A stretch of 64,000 nucleotides of DNA from Paracoccaceae bacterium (lineage in GTDB: Bacteria; Pseudomonadota; Alphaproteobacteria; Rhodobacterales; Rhodobacteraceae), in assembly GCA_020622085.1 (NCBI GenBank), contig JAHRYM010000001.1, positions 991,117-1,055,116 of the forward strand. Reading direction: 5' to 3'. The notes beneath the pieces were generated by a model that saw nothing but the letters and a program-made list of their open reading frames with translations, did not search any database and was not told the DNA's origin. A program made the position numbers and the translations under genes. Positions 20,362 to 29,162 of the stretch are shown here, piece after piece. The stretch's first letter is position 1; the number at the start of each line of letters is the position of its first letter.

Positions 20362-21234
20362 TCAGGGATGATGATGCGCGGAATGATGATGGGCGGCAAG
20401 CTCGCTGGCGCGGGCGCGGCGTGTCAGGCCGCCCTTTGCGATCCAGGCTTTCGTGCTGTCTTGTGCCCGGCCGATCAGCAGGCGCGAGGCGGTGAAATCG
20501 GCAGGCGACACCGCAAGCGGACAGAGCGCCGGCGCCAGATGCACGGCAACGTCGTCTGGCATCGTCTCGATTTCATGCATCAGCTGCCAGGCGATCAACA
20601 GGGTCACCGCATGCAGCATGCGCGCGATCACGCCCTGCGGCGGCCCTGTCAGCGCGCAGGCATAGCCGGTGGGCAGGACGATGATCCTCCGGGCGCCCAG
20701 CCTTGCCGCCATGCGCAGCGGCGTGTTGGCCGCGATCGCTCCGTCCATCAGCGCCTGCCCATTGATGGTGACGGGCGGAAAGATGCCCGGAACGGCGGCA
20801 CTGGCCAGAATCGCCTCGACCGCCGGCCCGTCGGACAACCGCACCCCAAGGCCCTGCGGGTCGGTGGCCATGATGTGCAGCGGCAGGCGCGCATCCTCGA
20901 TCCGGGCATAGGGCAGGTGGCTCTCGATCAGGTGCCGCAGGCCCGCCGGATCGACGATGCTGCCGGATCTGCGCAAAAGCCCGACCATCCGCGACAGCGA
21001 TAGCGGAATGATGTCGGCACGCCTGAGCCCGCACCAGATCGCGGCCAGCCGCGCCGCCCCGGCCGCATCGGGCGCCCCGGCGAAATAGGCGGCATTCAGG
21101 GCGCCCACCGACGAGCCGATGACAAAGTCAGGCCGCAGGCCCTCCTCGGCCAGCGCCAGAAGCATGCCCGCCTGAACCGCGCCAAGGCTGCCGCCGCCCG
21201 CAAGGACGAAGGCGGTCAAGCCACTACCGGCCAT
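20362..21234 (-). CDS. Patatin-like phospholipase
   Basis: Serine acyl-hydrolase with a Ser-Asp dyad, 290 residues from the ATG at 21234 (a GTG at 21246 is possible). It shows the oxyanion-hole loop AGGGSLGAVQAG, the nucleophile elbow GSSVG, and the catalytic DGA in ALMDGAIAANTP. A bacterial RssA/YchK-like role in lipid or lysophospholipid turnover is likely. The C-terminus is unusual, ending HHHSAHHHP. The start lies within the 3' end of the Rieske-FAD gene, so the two are probably co-translated. Confidence 0.87.
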   Translation of the reverse strand: MAGSGLTAFVLAGGGSLGAVQAGMLLALAEEGLRPDFVIGSSVGALNAAYFAGAPDAAGAARLAAIWCGLRRADIIPLSLSRMVGLLRRSGSIVDPAGLRHLIESHLPYARIEDARLPLHIMATDPQGLGVRLSDGPAVEAILASAAVPGIFPPVTINGQALMDGAIAANTPLRMAARLGARRIIVLPTGYACALTGPPQGVIARMLHAVTLLIAWQLMHEIETMPDDVAVHLAPALCPLAVSPADFTASRLLIGRAQDSTKAWIAKGGLTRRARASELAAHHHSAHHHP

Positions 21235-22762
21235 CCTGGCGGCCACCCGAAAGACGTTGCCCCTGTTCCAGCGCCACCCGGTCGCGGCCGATGGTCGCCA
21301 CCGCCAGAACCTGCCCGTCCTTCAGGTAGCTCACGGTCGCGTTCCGCGCCGCGATGTCGCCTTCGATCCGGCTATCGTCCCAGCCGGCTGCGTGGCCCAC
21401 ATAGCGGAACGACACGTCGTAATGCTTGCTCCAGAAGAACGGCGCATCGCGGAACGGCTGGCTGGTGCCAAGCATGTTCTGGGCCGCGACCTGCCCCTGA
21501 CGTTCGGCCACCACCCAGTGTTCGACCCGCATCCCGGCGCCACCCGGCCCGCCGGGCCAGCGCGCCACGTCGCCGGCTGCAAAAATGCCGGGGCAGGAGG
21601 TTTCAAGCCGCGCGTCGACAAGGATGCCGTGATCGGTGTCCAGACCCGCCGCCTCGGCCAGTGCCGTGCGCGGACGCACACCGATGCCGATGATGACAAG
21701 ATCGGCATCGATGCTGGCGCCCGTGGCAAGCGTGACGCGATCGGGGGTGATCGCAGTGATCGAGTCCTGCATGTGGAAAGTCACGCCGTGCTCTTCATGC
21801 AGGTGGCGGATGAAATCCCCCAACTCGCTTCCCAGCACCTTTTCAAGCGGCCGCTCATCGCGCGAGACGACATGCACGCCAAGCCCGCGGGCGCGGAGCG
21901 CCGCCGCCGCCTCGAGCCCGATGAACCCCGACCCCAGCACGACCGCCGACCTGGCCTGCGCGGCCACCGCGCCAATCGCGCGGCTGTCGGCGAAACTGCG
22001 CAGCGTGAAGACATGCGGCAGATCGGCGCCCGGGATCGGCAGGCGCACAGGTTCGGCCCCGGTGGCGATCAGCAGGCGGTCAAAGCCGATCCTGCTGCCG
22101 TCCGCCAGCGCCAGTTCTCGTGCGGCGGTGTCGATCGCGGTGACAGTGACTCCAAGGCGCAGGCCGATGGATTGTTCCTTGTAGAAATCCGCAGGCTTGA
22201 GCGGCATCCAGCTTTCGGGCGCCGTTCCGGCAAGAAAATCCTTGGACAGGTTCGGCCGGTCGCAGGGCGGATCGGCTTCGGCGCCCAGGATGGTCAGCCG
22301 CCCCGGGTAGCCGCGCCGGCGCAGCATTTCGGCCGCGGCAAAACCCGCGGCACCACCGCCAAGGATGACGATATCCTGCGGCTGGTCCGGGGGTGCCTTT
22401 TGCGGGGCCGGGGTGGCGGCGGGCAGGCGTTCGCGCACGCGGATGCGGCCGTTTTCGTGTTCGACCTGCCAGCAGGGCAGCGGATCGAAGGCCGGGGCCG
22501 CAAGCGCCTCGCCGGTGCGCAGCGAAAAACAGGCGTGGTGCAGCGGGCAGCGCAGGGTTTCACCCACGACGATGCCCCGATCCAGTGGCCCCTGGTAATG
22601 GGTGCATTTCGCGCCCACCGCCAGCACCTCGTCACCCAGCCGCACCAAGAGAACCGATTTCTTGCCGACATGGCCGCGCAGCATCTGGCCGCCGGCGAAA
22701 TCAGCGAGTGTCACACCCTCTGTCAGGTCGGGGCCGGTGGGGGATGGGGATTGCGTTGCCAT
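21224..22762 (-). CDS. Rieske [2Fe-2S] FAD/NAD(P)-dependent oxidoreductase
   Basis: 512-residue fusion of an N-terminal Rieske ferredoxin domain (residues 10-105; cluster ligands in CTHYQGPLDRG and CPLHHACFSLRTG) and a pyridine-nucleotide disulfide-reductase-like flavoprotein. The FAD loop is VILGGGAAGFAAAEML, the NAD loop VVLGSGFIGLEAAAALRARG, and the second FAD motif is GIFAAGDVA. This is the AIFM3/ferredoxin-reductase-like architecture, with a predicted cytosolic electron-transfer role; the partner is unknown. It follows the sigma-factor gene on the same strand. Confidence 0.9.
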   Translation of the reverse strand: MATQSPSPTGPDLTEGVTLADFAGGQMLRGHVGKKSVLLVRLGDEVLAVGAKCTHYQGPLDRGIVVGETLRCPLHHACFSLRTGEALAAPAFDPLPCWQVEHENGRIRVRERLPAATPAPQKAPPDQPQDIVILGGGAAGFAAAEMLRRRGYPGRLTILGAEADPPCDRPNLSKDFLAGTAPESWMPLKPADFYKEQSIGLRLGVTVTAIDTAARELALADGSRIGFDRLLIATGAEPVRLPIPGADLPHVFTLRSFADSRAIGAVAAQARSAVVLGSGFIGLEAAAALRARGLGVHVVSRDERPLEKVLGSELGDFIRHLHEEHGVTFHMQDSITAITPDRVTLATGASIDADLVIIGIGVRPRTALAEAAGLDTDHGILVDARLETSCPGIFAAGDVARWPGGPGGAGMRVEHWVVAERQGQVAAQNMLGTSQPFRDAPFFWSKHYDVSFRYVGHAAGWDDSRIEGDIAARNATVSYLKDGQVLAVATIGRDRVALEQGQRLSGGRQDGR

Positions 22763-22881
22763 GTCCTGTCTCCTTGCTTCGGCCGGCGGTGATCATCCGG
22801 TGCGGCCGGGTTCATCAAAACTGGTTTGGCCTGTCCGGTCCGGGACAGGCTCAACCCCGCATGCCCCCGATGCGCACCGCC

Positions 22882-23598
22882 TCACTCCGACCGGTTCAGC
22901 CCTTCGGCCCTTGCGCGGGCCAGCACATTGGCGGTGATCCGGTCACAGCGCGCGCCGTCAAAGCCGAAGGCCTCGGACAGCGCGTTGTCCATCTCCTGTG
23001 CCAGCCCTTCGCGCAAAAGGCTGCGGGCGCGGAAGAAGCGGCTGCGCACGGTGGCCTCGGGGATTTCCAGCGCGAGGGCCACCTCGTCGACGCTCATCTC
23101 CTCGACCGCGCGCAGCATGAAGACGGTGCGGTAGGCTTCGGGCAGAAGGTCGATCCGCGCCTCCATCAGGCGGCGGACCTGCGCCCGCAACAATTCCTGC
23201 TCCGGGCCGCGGGCGGGTTCCTCGGTCAGGGCGGCCTGGGTCTTGGGGTCTTGCGAAAGCATGGCTGCCTCCAGCGGGATGACTTGGGCGGATGTGCGTC
23301 GCAAGCGGCCAAGCGCCTCGTTGCGGACGATCTGGACCAGCCAGGTCGACAGGCGGCTTTCGGCGCGGAAGCCGGGCAGCGCCCGCCAGGCGCGCAGCCA
23401 GCCCTCCTGCACCGCGTCCTCGGCCTCGCCGTCGCCGGGCAGGATCGAGCGCGCGGTGCGGAACAGAAGCTGGTTGTGCCGCCGGATCAGCACCTCGAAA
23501 GCGGTCTGGTCGCCAGCCGCGGCACGGGCGATCAGGTCGGACTCGTTATCGGGTCCGGCGGGACGGGGGCGGGCGGAGCTCTGCATCATGTTGTCCAT
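22882..23598 (-). CDS. ECF-type RNA polymerase sigma factor
   Basis: Sigma-70 family factor of about 238 residues, with region 2 (FEVLIRRHNQLLFRTARSILPGDGEAEDAVQEGWLRAWRALPGFRAESRLSTWLVQIVRNEAL) and region 4 (LPEAYRTVFMLRAVEEMSVDEVALALEIPEATVRSRFFRARSLL). ATGs at 23598, 23589 and 23586 are in frame. No anti-sigma gene is adjacent, which is unusual for ECF factors. folE ends 46 bases upstream and the Rieske gene begins 120 bases downstream. Confidence 0.9.
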   Translation of the reverse strand: MDNMMQSSARPRPAGPDNESDLIARAAAGDQTAFEVLIRRHNQLLFRTARSILPGDGEAEDAVQEGWLRAWRALPGFRAESRLSTWLVQIVRNEALGRLRRTSAQVIPLEAAMLSQDPKTQAALTEEPARGPEQELLRAQVRRLMEARIDLLPEAYRTVFMLRAVEEMSVDEVALALEIPEATVRSRFFRARSLLREGLAQEMDNALSEAFGFDGARCDRITANVLARARAEGLNRSE

Positions 23599-23643
23599 CC
23601 TTCAGGATCAGTTTGGGCCGGGCCGTGAGAAATTCAACCGGGA

Positions 23644-24348
23644 TCAGCGTTTCATCAGGGCAAGAAATTCGCGCCGCAGGTCGGCATTGGCCAGAAACGC
23701 CCCGCGCATCACCGAATTGGTCATCACCGACTGGTCATCCTTGACCCCGCGCCAATGCACGCAGAAATGGTCGGCCTCCATCACCACGGCAAGGCCATCG
23801 GGGCGGATGCGGGATTCCAGCTCGTCGGCCAGCATCACCACCGCCTCCTCCTGGATCTGGGGTCGCGACATGATCCAGTCGGCGAGACGCGCATATTTCG
23901 ACAGGCCGATCAGGTCGGAGTCCGCGTTCGGCAGCACCCCGATCCAGACCCGGCCCATGATCGGGCAAAGATGATGCGAGCAGGCGCTGCGTACGGCGAT
24001 GGGGCCGACGATCATCAACTCGTTCAGGCGCGAGACATTGGGGAAACTCGTCACCTCGGGCGGCGGTCGGAATCGGCCCGAGAACACCTCATCCACGAAC
24101 ATCTTCGCCACCCGCCGCGCGGTGTCGGCGGTGTTGTGGTCCCGCGCGGTGTCGATCACCAGCGCCGACAGCACGCCCTGCATCCGTTGGGCCACCTCGT
24201 CGCGCAGGGCGTCAAGCTCGCCCTCCTGCAGGTAGGCCGCGATGTTGTCATTGGCGTTGAACCGCGCGCCGGCCTCGGCCAGCCGGGCGCGGATGCGGTC
24301 CGAGACCGGCAGGTCGGGCAGGACCGGCTTGAGGGGATGGACGGACAT
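23644..24348 (-). CDS. folE: GTP cyclohydrolase I
   Basis: Zinc enzyme converting GTP to dihydroneopterin triphosphate, the first step of folate/pterin synthesis. The start at 24348 (MSVHPLKPVLPDLPVSDRIRARL) gives 234 residues. Family landmarks are DTARRVAKMFVDEVFSGR, SACSHHLCPIMGRVWIGVLPN (zinc Cys/His ligands) and GLSKYARLADWIMSRPQIQE. It lies between an exported helical protein and an ECF sigma factor, an atypical neighbourhood for folE. Confidence 0.95.
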   Translation of the reverse strand: MSVHPLKPVLPDLPVSDRIRARLAEAGARFNANDNIAAYLQEGELDALRDEVAQRMQGVLSALVIDTARDHNTADTARRVAKMFVDEVFSGRFRPPPEVTSFPNVSRLNELMIVGPIAVRSACSHHLCPIMGRVWIGVLPNADSDLIGLSKYARLADWIMSRPQIQEEAVVMLADELESRIRPDGLAVVMEADHFCVHWRGVKDDQSVMTNSVMRGAFLANADLRREFLALMKR

Positions 24349-24421
24349 GACGGCAACCTTTCGCATGGGGGCATTGCAAGGCCCGCCCCGGAGAAACCGG
24401 GGCGGGGAACTTGTGACAGGA

Positions 24422-25075
24422 TCACTCGGCAAACTTGTCGGGGAAGGCCGCGATCAGGCCGTCGGTCAGCGCATCGGCCATCATCATCATGTGCTTCTCG
24501 GCCTCGCCATAGGCGGCGATGCCATCGGCGTGACGGCCCTCCAGCAGGGCGGTGGCATAGACCAGCATGGTGTCGATATGGCCCTTCAGCATGTCGCGCA
24601 CCGCCTCCTGCGGCCAGTTCGCATTGGCCGAGGCCAGGAAGTCGGCGATCTGTTCGGCATTGGCATAGGCCGCCGGAATGGCGGTATCGAGCGCGGCCTT
24701 GTCACCCGCCTTGGCGGCCTTCACCACCTCGACCGCAGCACCGATATGCTCCTGCAACAGTTTGGTCAGCGCGTCCCCCGCCTCGTCGCCATAGAAGGGC
24801 TTGATCGCATTGCCGATATCGGCCTGGTTCTGCATCAGCCGCGCCGCCGTCGCATCAAACGCGGGCGAGTCGGTGGCGAAGGCCGTCACGGCGGCATAGG
24901 TCCATTCCATGTGCTGCGCCCAAAGCGCGCGCATCCCGTCATGCAGCGCCAGCGCCGAGGGGGTGCAGACCGTCAGGCCGTGGGTTTCGCCGTTATGCGC
25001 CGTGGCCGGGGCGCCAAGGGACAGGCCGAGCAGAAGGGCCACGGCGGCGGGTTTCAGAAGGGCGTTGAAGGGCAT
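24422..25075 (-). CDS. Exported helical protein of unknown function
   Basis: 217 residues from the ATG at 25075 ([33 protein letters not shown]), with GGAG upstream and a signal peptide ending ATA-H. The mature part is almost all helical. The pattern [19 protein letters not shown]...[32 protein letters not shown]...HIDTMLVYA resembles a family of four-helix proteins, seen also in Bacillus, sometimes mis-annotated as other enzymes; I know no function for it. Histidines and acidic residues repeat along the helices, so metal binding is possible but unproven. Confidence 0.75.
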   Translation of the reverse strand: MPFNALLKPAAVALLLGLSLGAPATAHNGETHGLTVCTPSALALHDGMRALWAQHMEWTYAAVTAFATDSPAFDATAARLMQNQADIGNAIKPFYGDEAGDALTKLLQEHIGAAVEVVKAAKAGDKAALDTAIPAAYANAEQIADFLASANANWPQEAVRDMLKGHIDTMLVYATALLEGRHADGIAAYGEAEKHMMMMADALTDGLIAAFPDKFAE

Positions 25076-25295
25076 GGGGGTCTCCGTTGTTCCTGTTGAC
25101 GTGAACCGCAACGGCCAGGTGCTGTTCTGCCTGGTCTTGTCGTTGGTTCTGCCCATTGGATGCGGGCAGGTTGCGCTGCGTTCCCGCGATGCTGCAGAAT
25201 TTTTTCCCGCCCCTCGAATGGCTCCGGCAGAGGCCCGGGCGAGCCTGCGGACTGCTCCATTGCCAAACGCGGGCCGGGCGTGGCAGATGTGACGC

Positions 25296-25667
25296 ATGTC
25301 CAGATTGCATCCGGAATTCTTCCTGCGGCTTTATCTTGGCGAGGGCGAGATGATCGGCCCCGGCAAGGCTGCCCTGCTGGAAGGGATTGCCCGCACCGGA
25401 TCCATCTCGGCGGTCGGGCGCGAGATGGGGATGAGCTACAAGCGCGCCTGGATGCTGGTTGAAACCATGAACGCGATGTTTGCAAAGCCCCTTGTGACCA
25501 GCGCGCGCGGCGGTGCCGGCGGGGGCGGTGCGGCATTGACCGAAACCGGGCAGGCGGTGCTGGCGCTATATCGCCAGATCGAGGAAAGCTCGATCGCCCT
25601 CAATGCCGACAGGATCGCCCGGCTGAAGGGCCTTCTGGCCAGCCGCGGGGCCGAAACCGGAACCTGA
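25296..25667 (+). CDS. ModE-like winged-helix regulator, DNA-binding domain only
   Basis: 123-residue protein with the LysR/ModE-type winged helix: [51 protein letters not shown]. ModE of E. coli has a C-terminal molybdate-binding TOBE pair, which is absent here, so this is the short form common in alphaproteobacteria. A glycine run ([14 protein letters not shown]) forms the wing. No molybdate transport genes lie nearby, so the regulated genes are unknown. Confidence 0.85.
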   Translation: MSRLHPEFFLRLYLGEGEMIGPGKAALLEGIARTGSISAVGREMGMSYKRAWMLVETMNAMFAKPLVTSARGGAGGGGAALTETGQAVLALYRQIEESSIALNADRIARLKGLLASRGAETGT

Positions 25668-25759
25668 CGCCTGCGGTGGGGATGGCCGTCAAAAAGGGCA
25701 ATGTGTCCCAGAAGCCGGGCCGTGGCCCGCCGAACCGGTGCCGCCCGCCACCTGCCGCT

Positions 25760-26455
25760 TCACGAGGCCGGTCCGGGGGGCTGGACACGACTGGTGCAAT
25801 CGCGCCGACGCTGATTCAACAACGAGATGGTTTCATCGTCGGTCAACTGGTGGAAGTCTTCATAGAAGGCTCCGACTCCTTCGAAGATGCGCGCGGCATG
25901 CAGGCAGACCACCAGATCTGCCTCGGCCTCGACCTGGGGCAGGGCGTCCTCGGCGGCCACCGGGACGGCGACGCAGATCCGCCCGGCACCCTGTTCCTTC
26001 ATGGCGATGATGGCGGCGCGCACCGTGGCCCCGGTGGCCAGCCCGTCATCGACGATGACTGCCGTTCGCCCGGCAGGATCCTCCTGCCTGCGTCCGCCAA
26101 GATAGAGGGCACGGCGCCGGTCGAGTTCCGCCATTTCACGGTCGCGGGCGCGCTGCAACCAGGCGTCATTCGCCCCGGAATGGCGGCGAACGTTCTCATT
26201 GATGACCAGTTGCGGGTGGGCGCCATCGACGATGGCCCCGAGCGCCAGCTCCGGTGCACCCGGGGCGCCGATCTTGCGCACGAGGATCAGGTCGAGCGGC
26301 GCCCCGAGCGCGCGCGCAACTTCAAGCGCGACGGGCACGCCGCCTCGTGGAAGCGCATAGACAACGGGATTCTCCAGCGCCATCGGCAGCAACGCCGCAG
26401 CAAGCCGACGACCAGCCTCGGCGCGGTCGGGATACCTTGGTCGGTCGGCACCCAT
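25760..26455 (-). CDS. Phosphoribosyltransferase family protein
   Basis: 231 residues from the ATG at 26455 (MGADRPRYPDRAEAGRRLAAALL). The PRPP-binding motif is TAVIVDDGLATGATVRAAI, and the N-terminal PRGGVPVALEVARALGAPLDLILVRKIGAPGAPELALGAI is typical of the PRTase domain found in stress/dormancy-type gene groups, often next to alpha/beta hydrolases or MBL enzymes. The base or other substrate is unknown. Its start is four bases after the stop of the upstream host-attachment gene, so the two are co-transcribed. Confidence 0.88.
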   Translation of the reverse strand: MGADRPRYPDRAEAGRRLAAALLPMALENPVVYALPRGGVPVALEVARALGAPLDLILVRKIGAPGAPELALGAIVDGAHPQLVINENVRRHSGANDAWLQRARDREMAELDRRRALYLGGRRQEDPAGRTAVIVDDGLATGATVRAAIIAMKEQGAGRICVAVPVAAEDALPQVEAEADLVVCLHAARIFEGVGAFYEDFHQLTDDETISLLNQRRRDCTSRVQPPGPAS

Positions 26456-26459
26456 GGCA

Positions 26460-26912
26460 TCATTCCCGCTGTGCGAGGGTCTCCCGAAGGGCAAGCTCGG
26501 GCAGTTTGGTAAGGTCTTTCGGGGTTTGCGATACCACCGTGGCCGCCATCTGTTCCGACATGGCGTCGCGCAGGTCGCCAAGCATCCGGGGCGGCGCAAA
26601 GATCATCAGTTGCGCAAATTCCTTTCGGGCCAGCCGCTCTTCAAGCTGGGCCAGGATTGCTTCGGCAAAACGGCGCGTCTGGTCGCGCACCGGGTCCGAT
26701 CTGGGCTCCATCGACGATCGCCTGGCGCCCGTCGAGGCAAAGCCCCGCCCTGGCGCGTCTGCCATGATCTCGCGCCCCGGCAGGTGTGTGGTGGCGGTCT
26801 CGAAAACGGTGTCCAGCGGTGTTGCAGCCATATCGGCCGTGCGTTCAGGGTATCGCAGGACACGGGCCCGTTCGGCATCGGCCAGAAGAACCCAGGTATC
26901 GACTTTGCGCAT
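26460..26912 (-). CDS. Host attachment protein family (AtsE-like)
   Basis: 150 residues from the ATG at 26912 (MRKVDTWVLLADAERARVLRYPERTADMAA). The pattern WVLLADAERARVL, the central R..F...GARRSSMEPRSDP and LMIFAPPRMLGDLRDAMS matches the family named after a plant-attachment factor, structurally eRF1-like. Actual function in most bacteria is unknown. An FNR-type inverted repeat lies about 61 bases upstream. Confidence 0.82.
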   Translation of the reverse strand: MRKVDTWVLLADAERARVLRYPERTADMAATPLDTVFETATTHLPGREIMADAPGRGFASTGARRSSMEPRSDPVRDQTRRFAEAILAQLEERLARKEFAQLMIFAPPRMLGDLRDAMSEQMAATVVSQTPKDLTKLPELALRETLAQRE

Positions 26913-27320
26913 GTGTAAGCCCCCCCTTCGACAAGGTTTCCGCTCAGCATAAAGGCAGGCCATTCCCGACCAATGACATGGATCATTGCAAACCGCGAAG
27001 AAGTGGAATTCAGATCGCCGGGGCGACGACAAGGTTTGGCGCAGCAGTGGCCAATCCGGCCGGGGTGGCGCAGTAAGGTGATGCAGGCGGGCGCTGCAAT
27101 GATCGCTGCCTGAATCCCGCCGTGACTCCCCGCCGGTGGACCGAAAGGAGCGGGCCGGCGTCCGGCGCGCTGCGTGTTGTCCCGGTCACGGCGTCTTGCG
27201 CTTTGCCCCGCAGAAGGCCCTTGATGGAACATCCCGACTCGGGTGATCCTGTTGTCAACCAGAGGGCCGCGCGCGGTTCGGGCCGGCAGGCGCAGGCCCC
27301 GTCACAACCGGAGGAATGCC
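26913..27320 (+). other. Divergent intergenic region, about 400 bases
   Basis: No convincing gene. It carries promoters for the minus-strand pair and for the MBL gene, and an FNR-like site at 26973-26986. GGAGG at 27310-27314 is the ribosome binding site of the MBL gene. Confidence 0.6.
26973..26986. promoter_or_regulatory. Candidate FNR/FnrL-type operator
   Basis: ATGACATGGATCAT reads TGAC-N4-ATCA, an inverted repeat close to the FNR-family consensus TTGAY-N4-RTCAA but lacking the outer TT/AA pairs. It is 61 bases upstream of the host-attachment start, a reasonable activator position. Confidence 0.4.
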
Positions 27321-28706
27321 ATGCAGGTCGAATTTCACGGCGCAGCGGGCGGAGTAACCGGGTCATGCCACCTGATCCGGGCGGCGGGCCGCAATATCCT
27401 GATCGATTGCGGCATGTTCCAGGGATCGGGCGATCTGGACGCGGAAAACGAAGGCCCCTTCGGCTTTGACCCGGCCGAAATCGACATCCTGCTCCTGACC
27501 CATGCGCATCTGGACCATTGCGGGCGCATCCCGCTACTGGTCAAGCGGGGTTTTTCGGGGGAAATCATCTGCACCGCCGCCACGCGCGATCTGGCGCGGG
27601 TCGTCCTGATGGACGCCGCGCACCTGCACGAGGAGGAGGCCCGCCACCACCGCCGTCACGGGCATGCCGGCGCGGGGGCGCTCTATGACCGGATGGATGC
27701 GGCCGAAAGTCTCGACCGTTTCGGCCGGATCGCCGCCTACGGCCGGGCGATCGACCTGGGGCATGGCGCCACCGCAACCTTCTTCGACTCCGGCCATATC
27801 CTGGGCTCGGCCAGCATCCTGCTGGATCTAATCGAGGATGGCAACCGCCGCCGCGTGCTGTTCTCGGGCGACATCGGCCCGTTTGAGCGCGCGTTGCTCA
27901 ACCCGCCGGCACCGCCGGTGGGCGCCGATGTGGTAGTGATGGAATCGACCTACGGCGACCGCGACCATCGCGCGCTGGATGCCTCGGTCGCCGAGTTTCT
28001 GGATGCGATCCGCGATGCCGGGGCGCGGGGCGGCAATATCGTCATTCCCACCTTCGCGCTGGAGCGGGCACAGGAACTGCTGTTCTTCCTGCGCGAGGGG
28101 CTCGCCTCGGGCGAATTGCCCCACACCCTTCAGGTCTTTCTCGACTCGCCGATGGCGATTTCGGCAACCCGGATCTTCCGCCGCCACCCCGAGGTTATGA
28201 AGCCCGAACTGGCCGCCATGCTGCACCGGGGGGAGGATCCTTTCGACCTGCCGGGCCTTGTTTTCACCCAGGAGGCCAGCGAGTCGATGGAGCTGAACAG
28301 CATCCGGTCGGGGGCGCTGATCATGGCGGGGTCGGGCATGTGCACGGGCGGGCGCGTCCGCCATCACCTGCGCCACAACCTTGGCCGCGCCGACTGTTCG
28401 GTGATCTTCGTGGGCTTTGCCGCCGAGGGAACGCTGGCGCGCATCATCATCGACGGCGCGACTTCGGTAAAGCTGTTCGGCGACCAGGTGCCGGTGCGGG
28501 CAAGGATCCACACGATCAACGGCTTTTCCGCCCACGCGGGGCAGGGGGATCTTCTGCGCTGGCACCAGCGCACCGGCCGGCCCGAAAAGACCTTTCTGGT
28601 TCATGGCGAACCCGCGGCCGCGGCCGAACTGGCCCGTGTGCTGGGTCGCGCCCCGCACGGCAGCCGCATCGAGATCCCGCAACGCCACAGCGTGCACAAG
28701 ATCTGA
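27321..28706 (+). CDS. MBL-fold hydrolase with beta-CASP domain
   Basis: 461-residue metallo-beta-lactamase-fold nuclease-like protein. The ATG at 27321 (MQVEFHGAAGGVTGSCHLIRAAG) has GGAGG upstream. The metal motif is THAHLDHCGRIPLL, and further motifs are FSGDIG, the beta-CASP motif A MESTYGDRDHR, GNIVIPTFALERAQELLFFL, and HTINGFSAHAGQGDLLRW. This is the CPSF73/YsgA-like group of RNA-processing-like enzymes; the actual substrate is unknown. In related genomes such genes sit among low-oxygen stress genes, as here. Confidence 0.9.
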   Translation: MQVEFHGAAGGVTGSCHLIRAAGRNILIDCGMFQGSGDLDAENEGPFGFDPAEIDILLLTHAHLDHCGRIPLLVKRGFSGEIICTAATRDLARVVLMDAAHLHEEEARHHRRHGHAGAGALYDRMDAAESLDRFGRIAAYGRAIDLGHGATATFFDSGHILGSASILLDLIEDGNRRRVLFSGDIGPFERALLNPPAPPVGADVVVMESTYGDRDHRALDASVAEFLDAIRDAGARGGNIVIPTFALERAQELLFFLREGLASGELPHTLQVFLDSPMAISATRIFRRHPEVMKPELAAMLHRGEDPFDLPGLVFTQEASESMELNSIRSGALIMAGSGMCTGGRVRHHLRHNLGRADCSVIFVGFAAEGTLARIIIDGATSVKLFGDQVPVRARIHTINGFSAHAGQGDLLRWHQRTGRPEKTFLVHGEPAAAAELARVLGRAPHGSRIEIPQRHSVHKI

Positions 28707-28720
28707 TCCGGCACGCCCGG

Positions 28721-28760
28721 GCCGGGGAGTTCGGGCCGGGGAGTTCGGGGGGGAGTTCGG
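28721..28760. repeat. Short tandem repeat, 14-bp unit
   Basis: GCCGGGGAGTTCGG occurs twice in direct succession (28721-28734 and 28735-28748), followed by a shortened third copy GGGGGAGTTCGG (28749-28760) and a G-run. It lies just after the MBL stop. Confidence 0.85.
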
Positions 28761-28779
28761 GCGGGGGGGCGTGCTTTCA

Positions 28780-29125
28780 GACCCTGCGGCGCGGTAGAAG
28801 GCGCGCTTCACGGTCTCGGTCGCCGGCCACTGCAGGCGAGGGTATGTCGGACAGGAAGCTGTTGAGCAGGATCTGCGCCGCCGCCAGGGGCAGGAACGGC
28901 AGGAACAGCGTGCCGATGGCCATGCTGATCATGTTGCCGAAATTCGCGCGATGGTGATCGAGATGTATTTCGGCGTATTTGCAAAGGTGCGGCGCCCGTC
29001 CTCGGTCCCCTGTCGAAGCACGCCCAGATCGCGCTACAGAAGCACGATGTCGGCGATTTCGCGCGCCACATCCAGCGCGCCTTCCACTGAAATCCCCACA
29101 TCTGACAGCCTGAGGCCGACGCGAC
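28780..29125 (-). pseudogene. Remnant of Mg2+-type P-type ATPase
   Basis: Only the C-terminal part of a P-type ATPase can be read, in pieces on the minus strand. One frame gives LRLSDVGISVEGALDVAREIADIVLL then a TAG stop, then RDLGVLRQGTEDGRRTFANTPKYISITIARIS; after a frameshift the next frame gives ANFGNMISMAIGTLFLPFLPLAAAQILLNSFLSDIPS. These match the hinge-to-membrane part of MgtA-like magnesium-translocating ATPases. There is no N-terminal part upstream and the C-terminal end is replaced by unrelated sequence. It is a decayed gene and cannot make a working pump. Confidence 0.85.
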
Positions 29126-29162
29126 ACTGACCGGTCACGTCAGGAATATGGGATCACCGTGC

